Numbered from the stretch's first letter, positions 8,473 through 17,113 are shown. The stretch: 64,000 nt of DNA from Geothrix campi (GCF_024609265.1 NZ_JANHMP010000001.1:1240001-1304000); one strand, 5' to 3'. Notes: generated by a model not told the origin, from the sequence alone. A program made the numbers and translations.

Positions 8473-9633
8473 ATGCGTCGCATCCACTGGCTGGAACCAC
8501 ATCCCTCCCGGGCTGGCGACGCCTTGCGCGCGGCCCTGGAGGCCTGGGGCCACGACGTGATGCCCGGGCCGGGGCCCGGTTCGCTGGTGCTGGTCGCGGA
8601 ACGGCCGGACCCAAGGCTGATCCCCGCGGAGGGATCGGAGATCCTGTGGTGGGTGCAGCAGGCGGAGGCAGAGGAGATCAGCGCGGTGCTGGAGCTGAGG
8701 CCCGGTTGGGTGCTGCTTCAGGACCGTCCCCTCGAAGCGGCCCGTGAGGCGCTCCGGCATCTGCGACAGCGGGACCTCGGCAGCGAAGGCTGGCTGCGCC
8801 AGATGCTCCACCTCGCCTCGCTGGATGATCTCCTGAAGCTCATGCTGAGCCGGGCCATCAGCCAATCCCGGGCGCGGGGCGGCGCCATCTGGCTCAGGAA
8901 GGACAACCTATTCTACCAGCGCGCGGGCGATGGGTCGTTCCCCGAGGCCCCCCTGCCCCGTCAGGAAGCCGCCGCGCTGGTGCGCCGAGGGGAGGCGTTC
9001 CTGCTGGGGGCCTCGGAGGAGCTGGGTCTCTTGCGGCTGCTGGATCCGCATGAGTCGCCGGAGCGGTTTCTCCTCGGCTTCGAGGACGTGGAGCCCCTGT
9101 TGCTCAATGCCTGGCGCCTGGAGGAAAGCCGGGCCTTGTCCTTCAAGGACGACCTCACTGTGGCCCAGAACCGCCGCTGCCTGGAGGCGGAACTGCCTCA
9201 GGCCGTGCGTGCCGCCGCCGCCAAGGGCGAGTCCGTGGCCCTGGTGTTTCTTGATGTGGACGACCTCAAGCAGGTGAACAGTCAGTACGGCCACCCGGCG
9301 GGGAGCATCGTGCTGGAAGCCGTAGCCCGCACCGCGCAGCGCCTCTGCCGTGCCCACGACCGCCTCTACCGCTACGGAGGGGACGAGTTCTGCATTCTCA
9401 TGCCGGGCACCCTGGCCCGGGGCGCCCAGAAGCTCGCGGAGCGCCTCGTCCAGGTCCTCCTGGGCCAGCCGGTCACCCTCGGGAGTGACCACCTGGCCAT
9501 CTCCCTCAGTGCCGGTGTGGCTGCCTTCCCCGAGCACGCCGACGGCGCAGGGCATCTCATCGAACAGGCCGACCGCGCCCTCCTGTGCGCCAAGCGGGAA
9601 GGTAAGCGGCAGGTGGTGGTGGCGGGGGGGTAA
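8473..9633 (+). CDS. diguanylate cyclase with GGDEF domain
   Basis: The C-terminal 170 residues form a GGDEF domain that makes cyclic di-GMP from two GTP. The active-site motif is intact (YGGDEF), and the inhibitory site RxxD lies exactly five residues before it (RAHD), so product inhibition is expected. The N-terminal 90 residues look like a degenerate receiver-type alpha/beta fold lacking the phospho-acceptor Asp pattern. The next 130 residues look GAF-like. No membrane segment is present, so it is cytoplasmic. The ATG at 8473 follows GGGAG; a TTG at 8431, overlapping the upstream gene, is an alternative. It shares a transcription unit with the unknown 652-residue protein and lies near pilB, whose MshEN domain may be a target of the signal. 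Confidence 0.9.
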   Translation: MRRIHWLEPHPSRAGDALRAALEAWGHDVMPGPGPGSLVLVAERPDPRLIPAEGSEILWWVQQAEAEEISAVLELRPGWVLLQDRPLEAAREALRHLRQRDLGSEGWLRQMLHLASLDDLLKLMLSRAISQSRARGGAIWLRKDNLFYQRAGDGSFPEAPLPRQEAAALVRRGEAFLLGASEELGLLRLLDPHESPERFLLGFEDVEPLLLNAWRLEESRALSFKDDLTVAQNRRCLEAELPQAVRAAAAKGESVALVFLDVDDLKQVNSQYGHPAGSIVLEAVARTAQRLCRAHDRLYRYGGDEFCILMPGTLARGAQKLAERLVQVLLGQPVTLGSDHLAISLSAGVAAFPEHADGAGHLIEQADRALLCAKREGKRQVVVAGG

Positions 9634-9642
9634 GGGACGTCC

Positions 9643-9668
9643 GGAGTCTGGATTCCAGGCTGGACTCC
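9643..9668. terminator. hairpin between convergent genes
   Basis: GGAGTC (9643-9648) pairs with GACTCC (9663-9668), with an inner CTGG/CCAG stem. It lies between the stops of the diguanylate cyclase and dnaJ genes and could serve both. There is no clear T-run. Confidence 0.35.
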
Positions 9669-10829
9669 CTACTTCCGCTTCTTCTTCCCACCCTTCTCGG
9701 AGCCGAACACCTTGGAGAGGAAACCCTCCTCGCCAGCCTCGGCGGGCTCGCCATCGAGGCTGCGGCGGAGCTGTTCCAGCAGCTGGCGCTGTTCGGGGTT
9801 GAGGGACTTGGGCACAGCCACCCGCAGGTGCAGGTAGAGATCACCGCGGCCGCTGCCCTGGAGCCGGGGGACACCGGCGTTTACGAGCTTCACCACGTGA
9901 TCCGCGGGGGTTCCCGCTGCCAGCTTCACCTTGTCCGCCCCATAGGGCGTTTCGACTTCGAGCGCGCCGCCGGTCACCAGCAGGGGCCAGGACACCTCCA
10001 GCCGTTGGTGGAGATCAACCCCGTCGCGCTCGTACTTCGGATCCTGCTCCACGTCGAACACCACGTAGAGATCACCGGTGCGGCCGCCGAATCGCCCGGC
10101 CTCGCCCTGGTTCTGGAGGCGGAGACGCGTGCCCCGGTCCACGCCCGCAGGGACCTTGAAGCTCACCTTGGCCTTCCGATGGACCCGCCCCTCCCCGCGA
10201 CATTCGCGGCAGGGCTTCGGAATGATGCGGCCCTTGCCTTCGCAGCGAGGGCAGGGTGTGAGCATCTGGAAGAAGCCCTGGCGCATGGCCACCTGGCCCG
10301 CGCCTCGGCACTGGGGACAGGTCTCCGGGCGCGTGCCCGGTTCACAACCAGAACCGTGGCAGGTGCCGCAGGCCTCCAGGCGCGGGATGTTGAGCTCCAC
10401 GCTCTCCTTGCCGAAAACCGCATCCTTGAAGCTGAGCTTCAAGTTGTACTGCAGGTCCGAACCCCGTTCTTCGCCGCTGGACCGGCGCCGGCCGCCGCCG
10501 CCGAAGAGGTCCCCGAAGAGGCCCCCGCCGAAGAAGCTGCCGAGAATGTCCTCGAAATCCGCGAACTGGTTGGGGTCGAACTGGAACTGCTGGCCGCCGC
10601 CCGCACCGCCCAGGCCGGCGTGGCCGTACTGGTCATAGGCCTTCCGCTTCTCGGAGTCCGACAGCACGCTGTAGGCCTCGGCAGCCTCCTTGAACTTCTC
10701 CTCCGCCTCCTTGTTGCCAGGATTGCGGTCGGGATGAAGTTCCATGGCCAGCTTGCGATAGGCCTTCTTCAGTTCATCCGCCCCGGCCTCCTTGGAGACG
10801 CCGAGCACTTCGTAGTAGTCACGCTTCAT
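9669..10829 (-). CDS. dnaJ: chaperone protein DnaJ
   Basis: This 386-residue type I Hsp40 cochaperone stimulates the DnaK ATPase and delivers substrates. It has an N-terminal J domain with HPD at residues 32-34 and a Gly/Phe-rich linker (about 75-120). The central zinc region has four CxxCxGxG-type repeats (starting CGTCHGSG, CPQCRGAG, CPRCEGKG, CRECRGEG), and a C-terminal substrate-binding region follows. It ends in a Lys-rich tail (GGKKKRK). It is the last gene of hrcA-grpE-dnaK-dnaJ, 289 bases after dnaK, which is a long gap for this operon. The ribosome binding site is weak (GAGGA about 12 bases upstream). Confidence 0.97.
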   Translation of the reverse strand: MKRDYYEVLGVSKEAGADELKKAYRKLAMELHPDRNPGNKEAEEKFKEAAEAYSVLSDSEKRKAYDQYGHAGLGGAGGGQQFQFDPNQFADFEDILGSFFGGGLFGDLFGGGGRRRSSGEERGSDLQYNLKLSFKDAVFGKESVELNIPRLEACGTCHGSGCEPGTRPETCPQCRGAGQVAMRQGFFQMLTPCPRCEGKGRIIPKPCRECRGEGRVHRKAKVSFKVPAGVDRGTRLRLQNQGEAGRFGGRTGDLYVVFDVEQDPKYERDGVDLHQRLEVSWPLLVTGGALEVETPYGADKVKLAAGTPADHVVKLVNAGVPRLQGSGRGDLYLHLRVAVPKSLNPEQRQLLEQLRRSLDGEPAEAGEEGFLSKVFGSEKGGKKKRK

Positions 10830-11118
10830 GTCTGGTCAGTCCTCTGTCTTCAGATCTTCAGGCTTGAGTCCTCAGTGGCCGTCATCACATCGGCCGGCTG
10901 GCTGATCCAGGCATCTTGGCGGAAGCATCGGGCAAGACCCGCCCCTAAGCGGGCCACTTCCTGGGACAACCCGATCAGATCTCCATTCTCTCCCAAAACA
11001 CCCCGCAGCCGGACGAGGTCCAACTGGAATTCCGCATGAAAAACCCTTTGTCGGTGATCACGGGGGTCAAGCGGGCGGTGGATGCACGCCGCTTGGGGCC
11101 CTGCCGATTGGCCTGAGA
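10830..11118 (-). other. dnaK-dnaJ intergenic region, no convincing gene
   Basis: This 289-base spacer separates dnaK from dnaJ. On the minus strand one frame is open through most of it and ends at 10850 with a plausible amphipathic composition (for example RLRGVLGENGDL and LSQEVARLGAG), but it has only a TTG start without a ribosome binding site. A second minus-strand frame encodes a short peptide ending ERMEI. I see no HspR- or CbpM-type regulator. It may be a gene remnant. The repeated GAGGACT near 10840 resembles low-complexity spacer debris. Confidence 0.3.
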
Positions 11119-12981
11119 CTAGTTCGGCCCTGCGCCTTCCTCGTCGCCATCCAGGGACGCCATCATGGCTTCGCTGGCGGCGAGGACGGCATCGGTCAGC
11201 AGATTCTGGGCCTCGAGCAGCTGCCCTTCGCAGGCACGCAGGGCTGCGGGATCCTGACCAGCCACGGCCTGGCGGGCGCGGGTGAGCACGTCCCGGATCA
11301 TGATCTGCTGGTCCTCCGGCAGGTACTTGCCGCATTCGGCAAAGCTCTTGTCGCAGGAGAAGATCAGCCCCTCGGCCGAAGCGATGTATTTCAGCGCGTC
11401 CCGCTTCTTCACGTCGGTCTCGGCATTGGCCAGGGCCTCGCGGATCATGCGCTGGATCTCCAGTTCGGAGAGGCCGGAGCTGGGGCGGATGCTCAGGCCC
11501 TGCTCCAGGCCGGTCATGAGGTCGCGGGCCGACACCTTCACGATGCCGTTGGAATCGATATCGAAGGCCACCTCGATCTGCGGCACCCCCTTAGGCAGCG
11601 GCGGCAGGTTGATGAGGTCGAAGCGGCCCAGGCTCTTGTTGTGCTCAGCCAGTTCGCGCTCGCCTTGCAGCACGTGGATCTCCACCCGGTTCTGGTTGTC
11701 CGTCACCGTGGTGAAGGTGCGGGAATCCCGGGTGGGGATGGTGGCGTTGCGCTGGATGATCTTCACGAAGCCGCCGCCCTGGGTCTCGATGCCGAGGGAG
11801 AGCGGTGTGACGTCCAGCAGCACCAGGTCCTTGATGTCACCCTTGAGGACGGCCCCCTGGATGGAGGCGCCCGTGGCCACCACCTCGTCGGGGTTGATGC
11901 TTCGGTTGGGTTCCTTGCCGAAAAAGTCCTTCACCAACCGCTGCACCAGCGGCATGCGGGTCTGCCCGCCCACAAGGATCACCTCGTCCACCTGCCTGGG
12001 CGTCTTGCCGCCCTGTTCGAGCGCGTCCTTGATGGGGACCAGAGTCTGCTCCACCAGGTTCCGGGCCATGTCCTCGAGCTGCTCCCGGGTGAGGGTGGCT
12101 TCAAGGTGCTGGGGGCCGCCGGCGGCCTGGGCGATGAAGGGCAGGCGGATTTCCACCCGGTCCAGGGTGGACAGCTCACACTTGGCCTTCTCGCTGGCCT
12201 CCTTGAGCCGCTGGAGCGCCATGCGATCCGAGGACAGGTCGATGCCGGTCTTATCGCGGAACTGCTGTACGAGCCAGTTCTGGATGGCCAAGTCAATGTC
12301 CTCACCGCCGAGGAAGGTGTCGCCGCTGGTGGCGAGCACCTCGAATACGCCATCGTTCATTTCCATCAGCGTGAAGTCGAAGGTGCCACCGCCGAAGTCG
12401 TAGATGGCCAGGATCTGCTTGAGACCCTTCTTGTTGAAACCATAAGCCAGCGCTGCCGCCGTGGGCTCGTTGATGATGCGCTGCACATTGAGGCCGGCGA
12501 TCTTGCCCGCGTCCTTGGTGGCCTGGCGCTGGGCGTCATCGAAATACGCGGGGACCGTGATCACCGCATCCGTCACATCCTCGTGGAGGAAGGCCTCAGC
12601 CGCCTGTTTCAAGGAGCGGAGGACGATGGCCGTGACTTCGGGCGGGGCGTAGTCCCGCTCACCCACCCGCAACCAGGCGTCGCCATTGGGAGCGGACACC
12701 ACCGGGAAGGGCAGTCGGGTGAGAGCCTCCTGGACCTTGGGGGTCTGGAAGCGTTGTCCGATGAGCCGCTTCACGGCGAAGAGCGTACGGTGCGGGTTCG
12801 TGACGGCCTGACGCTTGGCGATGTGGCCAACCAGCACGTCACCCTTGTCCGTGAAGGCCACCACCGAAGGCGTGGTGCGACTGCCCTCACGGTTGGGAAT
12901 CACCCGCGAGTCCCCGCTCTCCATCACGCAGACGCAACTGTTCGTCGTACCCAGATCAATGCCGATCAGTTTGCCTGCCAT
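11119..12981 (-). CDS. dnaK: molecular chaperone DnaK (Hsp70)
   Basis: This 620-residue Hsp70 folds and protects proteins in an ATP cycle with DnaJ and GrpE. The nucleotide-binding domain (about 1-380) shows the phosphate-1 loop ([11 protein letters not shown]), the second phosphate loop ([10 protein letters not shown]) and the adenosine motif ([11 protein letters not shown]). The linker [13 protein letters not shown] follows, then the substrate-binding domain and the helical lid. The second loop reads DFGGGTFDF where DLGGGTFDV is usual. The C-terminal tail is short and acidic and lacks the classic EEV-type ending. It lies 77 bases after grpE and is the third gene of the heat-shock operon. 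Confidence 0.97.
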   Translation of the reverse strand: MAGKLIGIDLGTTNSCVCVMESGDSRVIPNREGSRTTPSVVAFTDKGDVLVGHIAKRQAVTNPHRTLFAVKRLIGQRFQTPKVQEALTRLPFPVVSAPNGDAWLRVGERDYAPPEVTAIVLRSLKQAAEAFLHEDVTDAVITVPAYFDDAQRQATKDAGKIAGLNVQRIINEPTAAALAYGFNKKGLKQILAIYDFGGGTFDFTLMEMNDGVFEVLATSGDTFLGGEDIDLAIQNWLVQQFRDKTGIDLSSDRMALQRLKEASEKAKCELSTLDRVEIRLPFIAQAAGGPQHLEATLTREQLEDMARNLVEQTLVPIKDALEQGGKTPRQVDEVILVGGQTRMPLVQRLVKDFFGKEPNRSINPDEVVATGASIQGAVLKGDIKDLVLLDVTPLSLGIETQGGGFVKIIQRNATIPTRDSRTFTTVTDNQNRVEIHVLQGERELAEHNKSLGRFDLINLPPLPKGVPQIEVAFDIDSNGIVKVSARDLMTGLEQGLSIRPSSGLSELEIQRMIREALANAETDVKKRDALKYIASAEGLIFSCDKSFAECGKYLPEDQQIMIRDVLTRARQAVAGQDPAALRACEGQLLEAQNLLTDAVLAASEAMMASLDGDEEGAGPN

Positions 12982-13058
12982 GGGTGGAACTCCGGGGGGG
13001 TCGCGGCTTCATCATAAAAGGAATGCTGGGGGTCATCCAGTGTGGCGCCTGGACGCAG

Positions 13059-13748
13059 CTAGGATTTTCCCGGATCCTGGTGCCGGTTCACCACCACGCG
13101 AGCGGGGCGCAGGAGCTGGCCTTTGAGGTTATAGCCGCGCTCATAGACGGCAGCCACGGCCCCATCGGGAAGGTTCGGATCGCTAAAGGTAGTGAGCGCC
13201 TCGGCGTGCAAGGCGTCGAAGGCATCGCCGATCTTGAGGGGAAGCGGCTCGACGCTCATGCGGCGGAGCGCCTCCAGAAATTGCTTCTGGATCAGTTCCA
13301 CGCCAGCGCGGAACGAGTCGACATCCTGATAGGAGGCGCCCAGACCGCGCTCGAAGTTGTCGAGGACGGGAAGCATCTCGAGGAGGATCTTCCGCTCGGC
13401 CTGCTCCACGGCCATGGCGATGTCGCGCTGGGCTCGGTTGCGGAAGTTGTTGAAGTCCGCCGCGAGGCGGCGGTGCTGGTCCATCAGCTCGCCTTCGCGA
13501 CGCAGCATCTCCTCCATCTGCCGTTCGGCCTCGGTGAGGGCGGATTCCAGATCGATCCGCGGCTCCTCCCGGTCCTGGAAGTCGGTCCCTTCCTCAGCCG
13601 GAGCCGGATATTCCGATGCGACCTCGTCGGCGACGGACTGGAGATCTCCATCCAGGGCGTCGTCCAGACTGAGGTCCACCACATCCTCGGGTTCTCCGGC
13701 GGGTGAGGCGGGCTTGTCGTGGGGCTCGCGGGGGGTACCAGTGGTCAT
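13059..13748 (-). CDS. grpE: nucleotide exchange factor GrpE
   Basis: This 229-residue protein releases ADP from DnaK. The family core is clear: a long N-terminal coiled-coil (about residues 65-125) with the DFNNFRNRAQRD signature, followed by the beta-wing domain near the C-terminus. The first 65 residues are a poorly conserved acidic extension, as is common. I chose the ATG at 13748 over upstream in-frame codons because the residues before it are Arg/Gly-rich and overlap hrcA. The gene begins 55 bases after hrcA, and that gap contains an imperfect inverted repeat. Confidence 0.95.
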   Translation of the reverse strand: MTTGTPREPHDKPASPAGEPEDVVDLSLDDALDGDLQSVADEVASEYPAPAEEGTDFQDREEPRIDLESALTEAERQMEEMLRREGELMDQHRRLAADFNNFRNRAQRDIAMAVEQAERKILLEMLPVLDNFERGLGASYQDVDSFRAGVELIQKQFLEALRRMSVEPLPLKIGDAFDALHAEALTTFSDPNLPDGAVAAVYERGYNLKGQLLRPARVVVNRHQDPGKS

Positions 13749-13774
13749 CGCAGCAGTATACGCAGTCCGGACCA

Positions 13775-13796
13775 GGGTCTGTTTTCGAAACAGCCC
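13775..13796. promoter_or_regulatory. inverted repeat between hrcA and grpE
   Basis: CTGTTT (13779-13784) and AAACAG (13788-13793) flank TCG. GGG and CCC extend the stem, with one bulged base. There is no T-run on either strand, so it is more likely an mRNA processing stem or an operator than a terminator. It does not match the CIRCE consensus. Confidence 0.35.
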
Positions 13797-13803
13797 AGTG
13801 CGA

Positions 13804-14853
13804 TCAGAACCCGCCCTGCCGCTGCTGGATCTGCCGCGACCACCAGCGCAGGCCGCCCATGACCCGGCCATAGTCCATGCGGAGGGGCCCCACCAGGGCG
13901 AAGGTCACGTACCCGGCAGGGCCCAGCCCCACGGTGCGCACCGCCGTGGCCAGGGGCCAGCCGTCCAGGTAGGGATTCTCAGAGCCCAACAGCAGCTGGA
14001 TCTCCTGTGAGGCACGATCCGCGAAGGCATTCAGAAGGCGAGCCAAACGCCCATGCTCCTCGAAGGCGGCCACCAGGCCCCGGAATCGGGCCACATCCTC
14101 GAATTCGGGAAGCCCACCCAGGCGGCCCAGGCCGGACACCAACACTGGCGGATCTCCGGCGGGTCCATCCTCGGGCCACCGGGAGGCCAATTCCTGGAGC
14201 CGGGTCCGGAGGGTTTCGCCCTCCTGGGCCCCGGCCTGGAGGGCCTCCAGAAGCCGAGACCGCATTTCCGCCAGGGTGAGGCCCGCGAACTGGGCGGTGG
14301 CATAGTTCCCCAGTTCCGTCAGGACGGTGTCGGCATAGTTCCAGGGGTTGTCCATGAGGCGGTGGTCCACCTCTCCCAGGCTCCCCACCCAGATCGCCAC
14401 CACGCGCCCAGGCCCCACGGGCACGAACTCCAGGCGCACCAGCCGGCTCTGGGTCAGCGGCAGAGGCAGGGCCACGCAGACCCCGCCCATCACCTCCGCC
14501 AGCGTCCGGCTGGCGTGGCGGGCCCAGGATTCGGGATCCAGATCCAGCCCCTCCAGGGTCGCGGCCAGGCGTCCCTCGAGTTCAGGGTCCGGGGGCTGGG
14601 CTTTCAGCCAGCGGTCCACGTAATAGCGATAGGCCCGTTCCGTAGGCACCCGCCCGGCCGAGGTATGCGGCTGGGCCACCATGGACTCGTCCTCCAGATC
14701 CGAAAGCACGTTCCGGATGGTGGCGCTGGACAGGGGCTCGGGGAACCGCCGGGCCAGCAGGCGCGATCCCACTGGCTCCCCCGCCTCGAGGTAGGCCTCG
14801 ATGAGGGTGCGGAGCACAGATTCGCCGCGGGGATTGAGGTTGGGGGTGGCCAT
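13804..14853 (-). CDS. hrcA: heat-inducible transcription repressor HrcA
   Basis: HrcA represses class I heat-shock operons and depends on GroEL for folding. This 349-residue protein has the N-terminal winged helix (about residues 5-80), with the signature around SSATIRNVLSDLED and TSAGRVPTERAYRYYVD. The GAF-like dimerisation and inserted domains follow, and the C-terminal segment has the family's YGRVMG pattern. It is first in hrcA-grpE-dnaK-dnaJ on the minus strand and diverges from a lipoprotein gene. HrcA normally binds CIRCE (TTAGCACTC-N9-GAGTGCTAA). I see no such element in the 51-base region upstream or in the operon's gaps. Confidence 0.95.
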   Translation of the reverse strand: MATPNLNPRGESVLRTLIEAYLEAGEPVGSRLLARRFPEPLSSATIRNVLSDLEDESMVAQPHTSAGRVPTERAYRYYVDRWLKAQPPDPELEGRLAATLEGLDLDPESWARHASRTLAEVMGGVCVALPLPLTQSRLVRLEFVPVGPGRVVAIWVGSLGEVDHRLMDNPWNYADTVLTELGNYATAQFAGLTLAEMRSRLLEALQAGAQEGETLRTRLQELASRWPEDGPAGDPPVLVSGLGRLGGLPEFEDVARFRGLVAAFEEHGRLARLLNAFADRASQEIQLLLGSENPYLDGWPLATAVRTVGLGPAGYVTFALVGPLRMDYGRVMGGLRWWSRQIQQRQGGF

Positions 14854-14904
14854 GAGGGTTATTTTGTCGGGCTGTCATACTATATACCCCCCAACGGAGG
14901 TCCC
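14854..14904. promoter_or_regulatory. divergent promoter region of hrcA and lipoprotein gene
   Basis: Only 51 bases separate the two start codons, so both promoters must overlap here. The AT-rich core TACTATATA (14878-14886) can serve as a -10 box on either strand. CGGAGG at 14895-14900 is the lipoprotein ribosome binding site. No CIRCE or other long palindrome is seen. Confidence 0.4.
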
Positions 14905-15747
14905 ATGCGCACCACCCTGACCCGCCTTTCCCTCGCCGCCGCGCTCATCCTGACGGTTGCCTGCAGCCGCAAGAGCGAAGCCGCCATCCAGGCCGAGGAA
15001 GCCGCGAAGACCGCCGAGGCCAAAGTTGCCCAGCTTGAGCAGCAACTGGCCGAAGCCAAGTCCGGCAAGATCACCGGGGAGGACGCCGAAACGGCCAAGC
15101 AGGTGACCAAGTCCCAGGTGAAGGCCCTGGAGCGCCAGGTGGCCGATGCGAAGCGGCGGGCCGAGGCCAAGAAGCAGGAAGCCGCCGTCCTGGCCTCCGC
15201 TCCTGCCGTCAAGGAGGCTCCCAAGCCCGTGGTGGTGGAAGTGCCCACCGGCACCAAGCTGGAGATCTCCCTGGCCCGCGACCTGGCCACGGACAAGGAC
15301 CAGCCTGGTGATGCCTGGGAAGGCGCCCTGGCCAGCGACGTGGTGGTGGACGGCAAGCTGGTGTGGAGCGCCGGCAGTTCCGCCCGGGGCGTGGTGACCC
15401 AGAGCGCCGCCGCGGGCCGCCTGAGCAACGGCAAGGGTGCCCTCGGCATCCGCCTCACCGAGATCGCCGGTGTCGGCATCGATACGGACACCCACGTGGT
15501 GGTCGCGACCGCCCGCGGGGAACGCAATGCGAAGTACATCGGCGGTGGTGCGGCCCTTGGCGCCCTGGTCGGCCTCCTGTCCGACAAGAAGAACCAGGGT
15601 GATCACGCCCTCGGTGGCGCGGCCGTCGGCGCCGCTGCCGGTACTGCTGTGGCCGCCGGCACCGCAGACACCGTGATCCGCATCCCCGCCAACAAGCCCG
15701 TGGCCTTCAGCCTGACCTCACCGGAGAGGGTCACGCTCAAGAAGTAG
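14905..15747 (+). CDS. putative lipoprotein with coiled-coil and glycine zipper
   Basis: This 280-residue protein has a signal peptide ending TVAC-S, a plausible lipobox with the lipidated Cys at residue 20. Residues 25-100 are an Ala/Glu/Lys-rich coiled-coil, as in Lpp-like or TolA-like proteins. A beta-rich domain follows (about 110-210). A glycine-zipper stretch (YIGGGAALGALVG ... GGAAVGAAAGTAVAAG) lies near residues 212-255. This suggests an outer-membrane or periplasmic protein that inserts or oligomerises. The ATG at 14905 has CGGAGG 5 bases upstream. It is a single-gene unit closed by a strong terminator. The exact function is unknown. Confidence 0.75.
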   Translation: MRTTLTRLSLAAALILTVACSRKSEAAIQAEEAAKTAEAKVAQLEQQLAEAKSGKITGEDAETAKQVTKSQVKALERQVADAKRRAEAKKQEAAVLASAPAVKEAPKPVVVEVPTGTKLEISLARDLATDKDQPGDAWEGALASDVVVDGKLVWSAGSSARGVVTQSAAAGRLSNGKGALGIRLTEIAGVGIDTDTHVVVATARGERNAKYIGGGAALGALVGLLSDKKNQGDHALGGAAVGAAAGTAVAAGTADTVIRIPANKPVAFSLTSPERVTLKK

Positions 15748-15782
15748 CTGTTCTCCGCGATCGGCTTTCAGTCGATCGATAC

Positions 15783-15811
15783 AAAATCGGGAGGCTTCGC
15801 CTCCCGATTTT
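15783..15811. terminator. strong bidirectional rho-independent terminator
   Basis: Arms of 13 bases (AAAATCGGGAGGC and GCCTCCCGATTTT) flank the loop TTC. The A-run and T-run make it work on both strands. It ends the lipoprotein transcript and faces the prfA region from the other side. Confidence 0.9.
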
Positions 15812-15822
15812 GCTTGTAGGGA

Positions 15823-15904
15823 TCATGCCTCCAGGGCCTGCAGCCGCTCCGCTTCGAACGCGGCCCGCAGGGGCTCGATGATCGGTTCGAGCTGGCCGGA
15901 CATG
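15823..15904 (-). pseudogene. second copy of the prfA 3' end
   Basis: These 82 bases match the last 82 bases of prfA (16040-16121) at 79 positions. The three differences are all at synonymous codon positions, so the 26 encoded residues (from MSGQLEP to LQALEA and the stop) are identical. The copy begins exactly at an internal Met codon of prfA; the sequences on either side do not match. It is too short to be a functional release-factor gene and has no ribosome binding site. It looks like the scar of an integration or partial duplication at the prfA 3' end. Confidence 0.85.
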
Positions 15905-16039
15905 GGGGGTCCCGCTCCGAGAGCGCAGTGCCCGAAGGGCCCAGCGAACGGGAGGGCGGTCCAGGGGACCGCCCGATCGCGGGCTGCCAGAAGCCGCGTG
16001 CGCAGAGACGCGCAGCGGCGAGCGCTCAGCGGCGGAGCT
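15905..16039. repeat. GC-rich hairpin-bearing spacer between prfA-end copies
   Basis: The 135 bases between the two prfA ends encode nothing I recognise. They hold a perfect hairpin with 9-base arms (GGGCGGTCC at 15954-15962, GGACCGCCC at 15966-15974) and a 3-base loop, plus further GC-rich inverted words (for example GGGCCC and CGCG runs). The composition and hairpin resemble the spacer after the sprT-like gene at 52566-52655. Confidence 0.5.
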
Positions 16040-17113
16040 TCATGCCTCCAGCGCCTGCAGCCGCTCCGCTTCGAACGCGGCGCGCAAGGGCTCGATGATC
16101 GGTTCGAGCTGGCCGGACATGAAGCTGTCGATCTGGTGGATGGTGACGCCCACGCGGTGGTCGGTCACCCGTCCCTGGGGGAAGTTGTAGGTGCGGATCT
16201 TTTCGCTGCGGTCGCCGCTGCCGACTTGGGATTTGCGCATGGCCGAATGGATGGCGTCGGCTTCGTCCTGGGCCTTCTGGAGCAGGCGGCTGCGCAGAAC
16301 GGTCATGGCCTTGGCCATGTTCTTGATCTGGCTGCGCTCGTCCTGGCACTGCACGACGGTGTTGGTGGGCAAGTGGGTGAGGCGCACGGCCGAGTAGGTG
16401 GTGTTCACGCTCTGGCCGCCCTTCCCTCCCGAGCAGAAGGTATCCACGCGCAAATCCTTCTGGTGGATCTCAATGTCCACCTCTTCGGCCTCAGGCATGA
16501 CAGCCACCGTGCAGGCGGAGGTGTGGATGCGGCCTTGGGTTTCCGTCTTGGGCACCCGCTGCACGCGGTGGACGCCGCTTTCGAAGCGGAAAAGGCTGTA
16601 GGCGCCCTCGCCCTGGATTTCGGCCGTGGCCTCCTTGAGGCCGCCTGCATCGGCGTCGCTCTCGTCCAGCACCGACACCTTGAAGCCCCGGCGCTCCGCG
16701 AAGCGGATGTACATGCGGAAGATCTCTCCGGCGAAGAGCGCTGCCTCCTCGCCGCCGGTGCCCGCACGGACTTCGAGAATCACGTTCTTGGCATCGGCGG
16801 GATCCTTGGGGATGAGCAGGCGCTTGATCTCGGCATCACCCTCGGCGATGGCCTTCTTCAGATCCGGGATTTCCAGCTCGGCCATCTCGCGAAACTCGGC
16901 GTCCATGGTCTTGTCGCCCAGGATAGACTCGGCCTCCTCCAACTGCCGGAGGCGCGTACGCTGGGCCTGGAAGGCCAGGACCACGGGCTCCAGCTCCGCG
17001 CGAAGCTTGGACAATTCCCTCAGGCGCTTGGGATCCGACACCACCGCCGGATCCTGCAGTTGCGCCTCCACTTCCTGGAAGCGGGCTTCGACGGCTTCAA
17101 GCTGATCGAGCAT
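16040..17113 (-). CDS. prfA: peptide chain release factor 1
   Basis: RF1 reads UAA and UAG in the ribosomal A site and triggers peptide release. The 357-residue protein has the usual length. It shows the GGQ catalytic motif (GGKGGQSVN, near residue 235), the stop-codon-reading PxT motif as PKT (VQRVPKTETQGR, near residue 190) where PAT is common, and the long helical domain 1. The start follows GAGGTGAGCC. It lies downstream of rpmE on the same strand, a common pairing, but a terminator lies between them. Its 3' end is duplicated 217 bases further on. Confidence 0.97.
   Translation of the reverse strand: MLDQLEAVEARFQEVEAQLQDPAVVSDPKRLRELSKLRAELEPVVLAFQAQRTRLRQLEEAESILGDKTMDAEFREMAELEIPDLKKAIAEGDAEIKRLLIPKDPADAKNVILEVRAGTGGEEAALFAGEIFRMYIRFAERRGFKVSVLDESDADAGGLKEATAEIQGEGAYSLFRFESGVHRVQRVPKTETQGRIHTSACTVAVMPEAEEVDIEIHQKDLRVDTFCSGGKGGQSVNTTYSAVRLTHLPTNTVVQCQDERSQIKNMAKAMTVLRSRLLQKAQDEADAIHSAMRKSQVGSGDRSEKIRTYNFPQGRVTDHRVGVTIHQIDSFMSGQLEPIIEPLRAAFEAERLQALEA

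Noticed and set aside
10850-11335. Regulatory gene (HspR or CbpM type) between dnaK and dnaJ
   Set aside because: The open frame overlaps the dnaK 3' end, lacks a start with a ribosome binding site, and matches no family pattern I know.
14854-14904. CIRCE operator upstream of hrcA
   Set aside because: No GCACTC/GAGTGC pair with a 9-base spacer is present in this region.
15823-16121. Integrase, transposase or phage gene explaining the prfA duplication
   Set aside because: None is visible in the 135-base spacer or in neighbouring genes; any element responsible is gone or acts in trans.
16040-17113. Programmed frameshift as in prfB
   Set aside because: The protein is RF1 by its PxT motif, and the frame is continuous, so the RF2-type frameshift does not apply.
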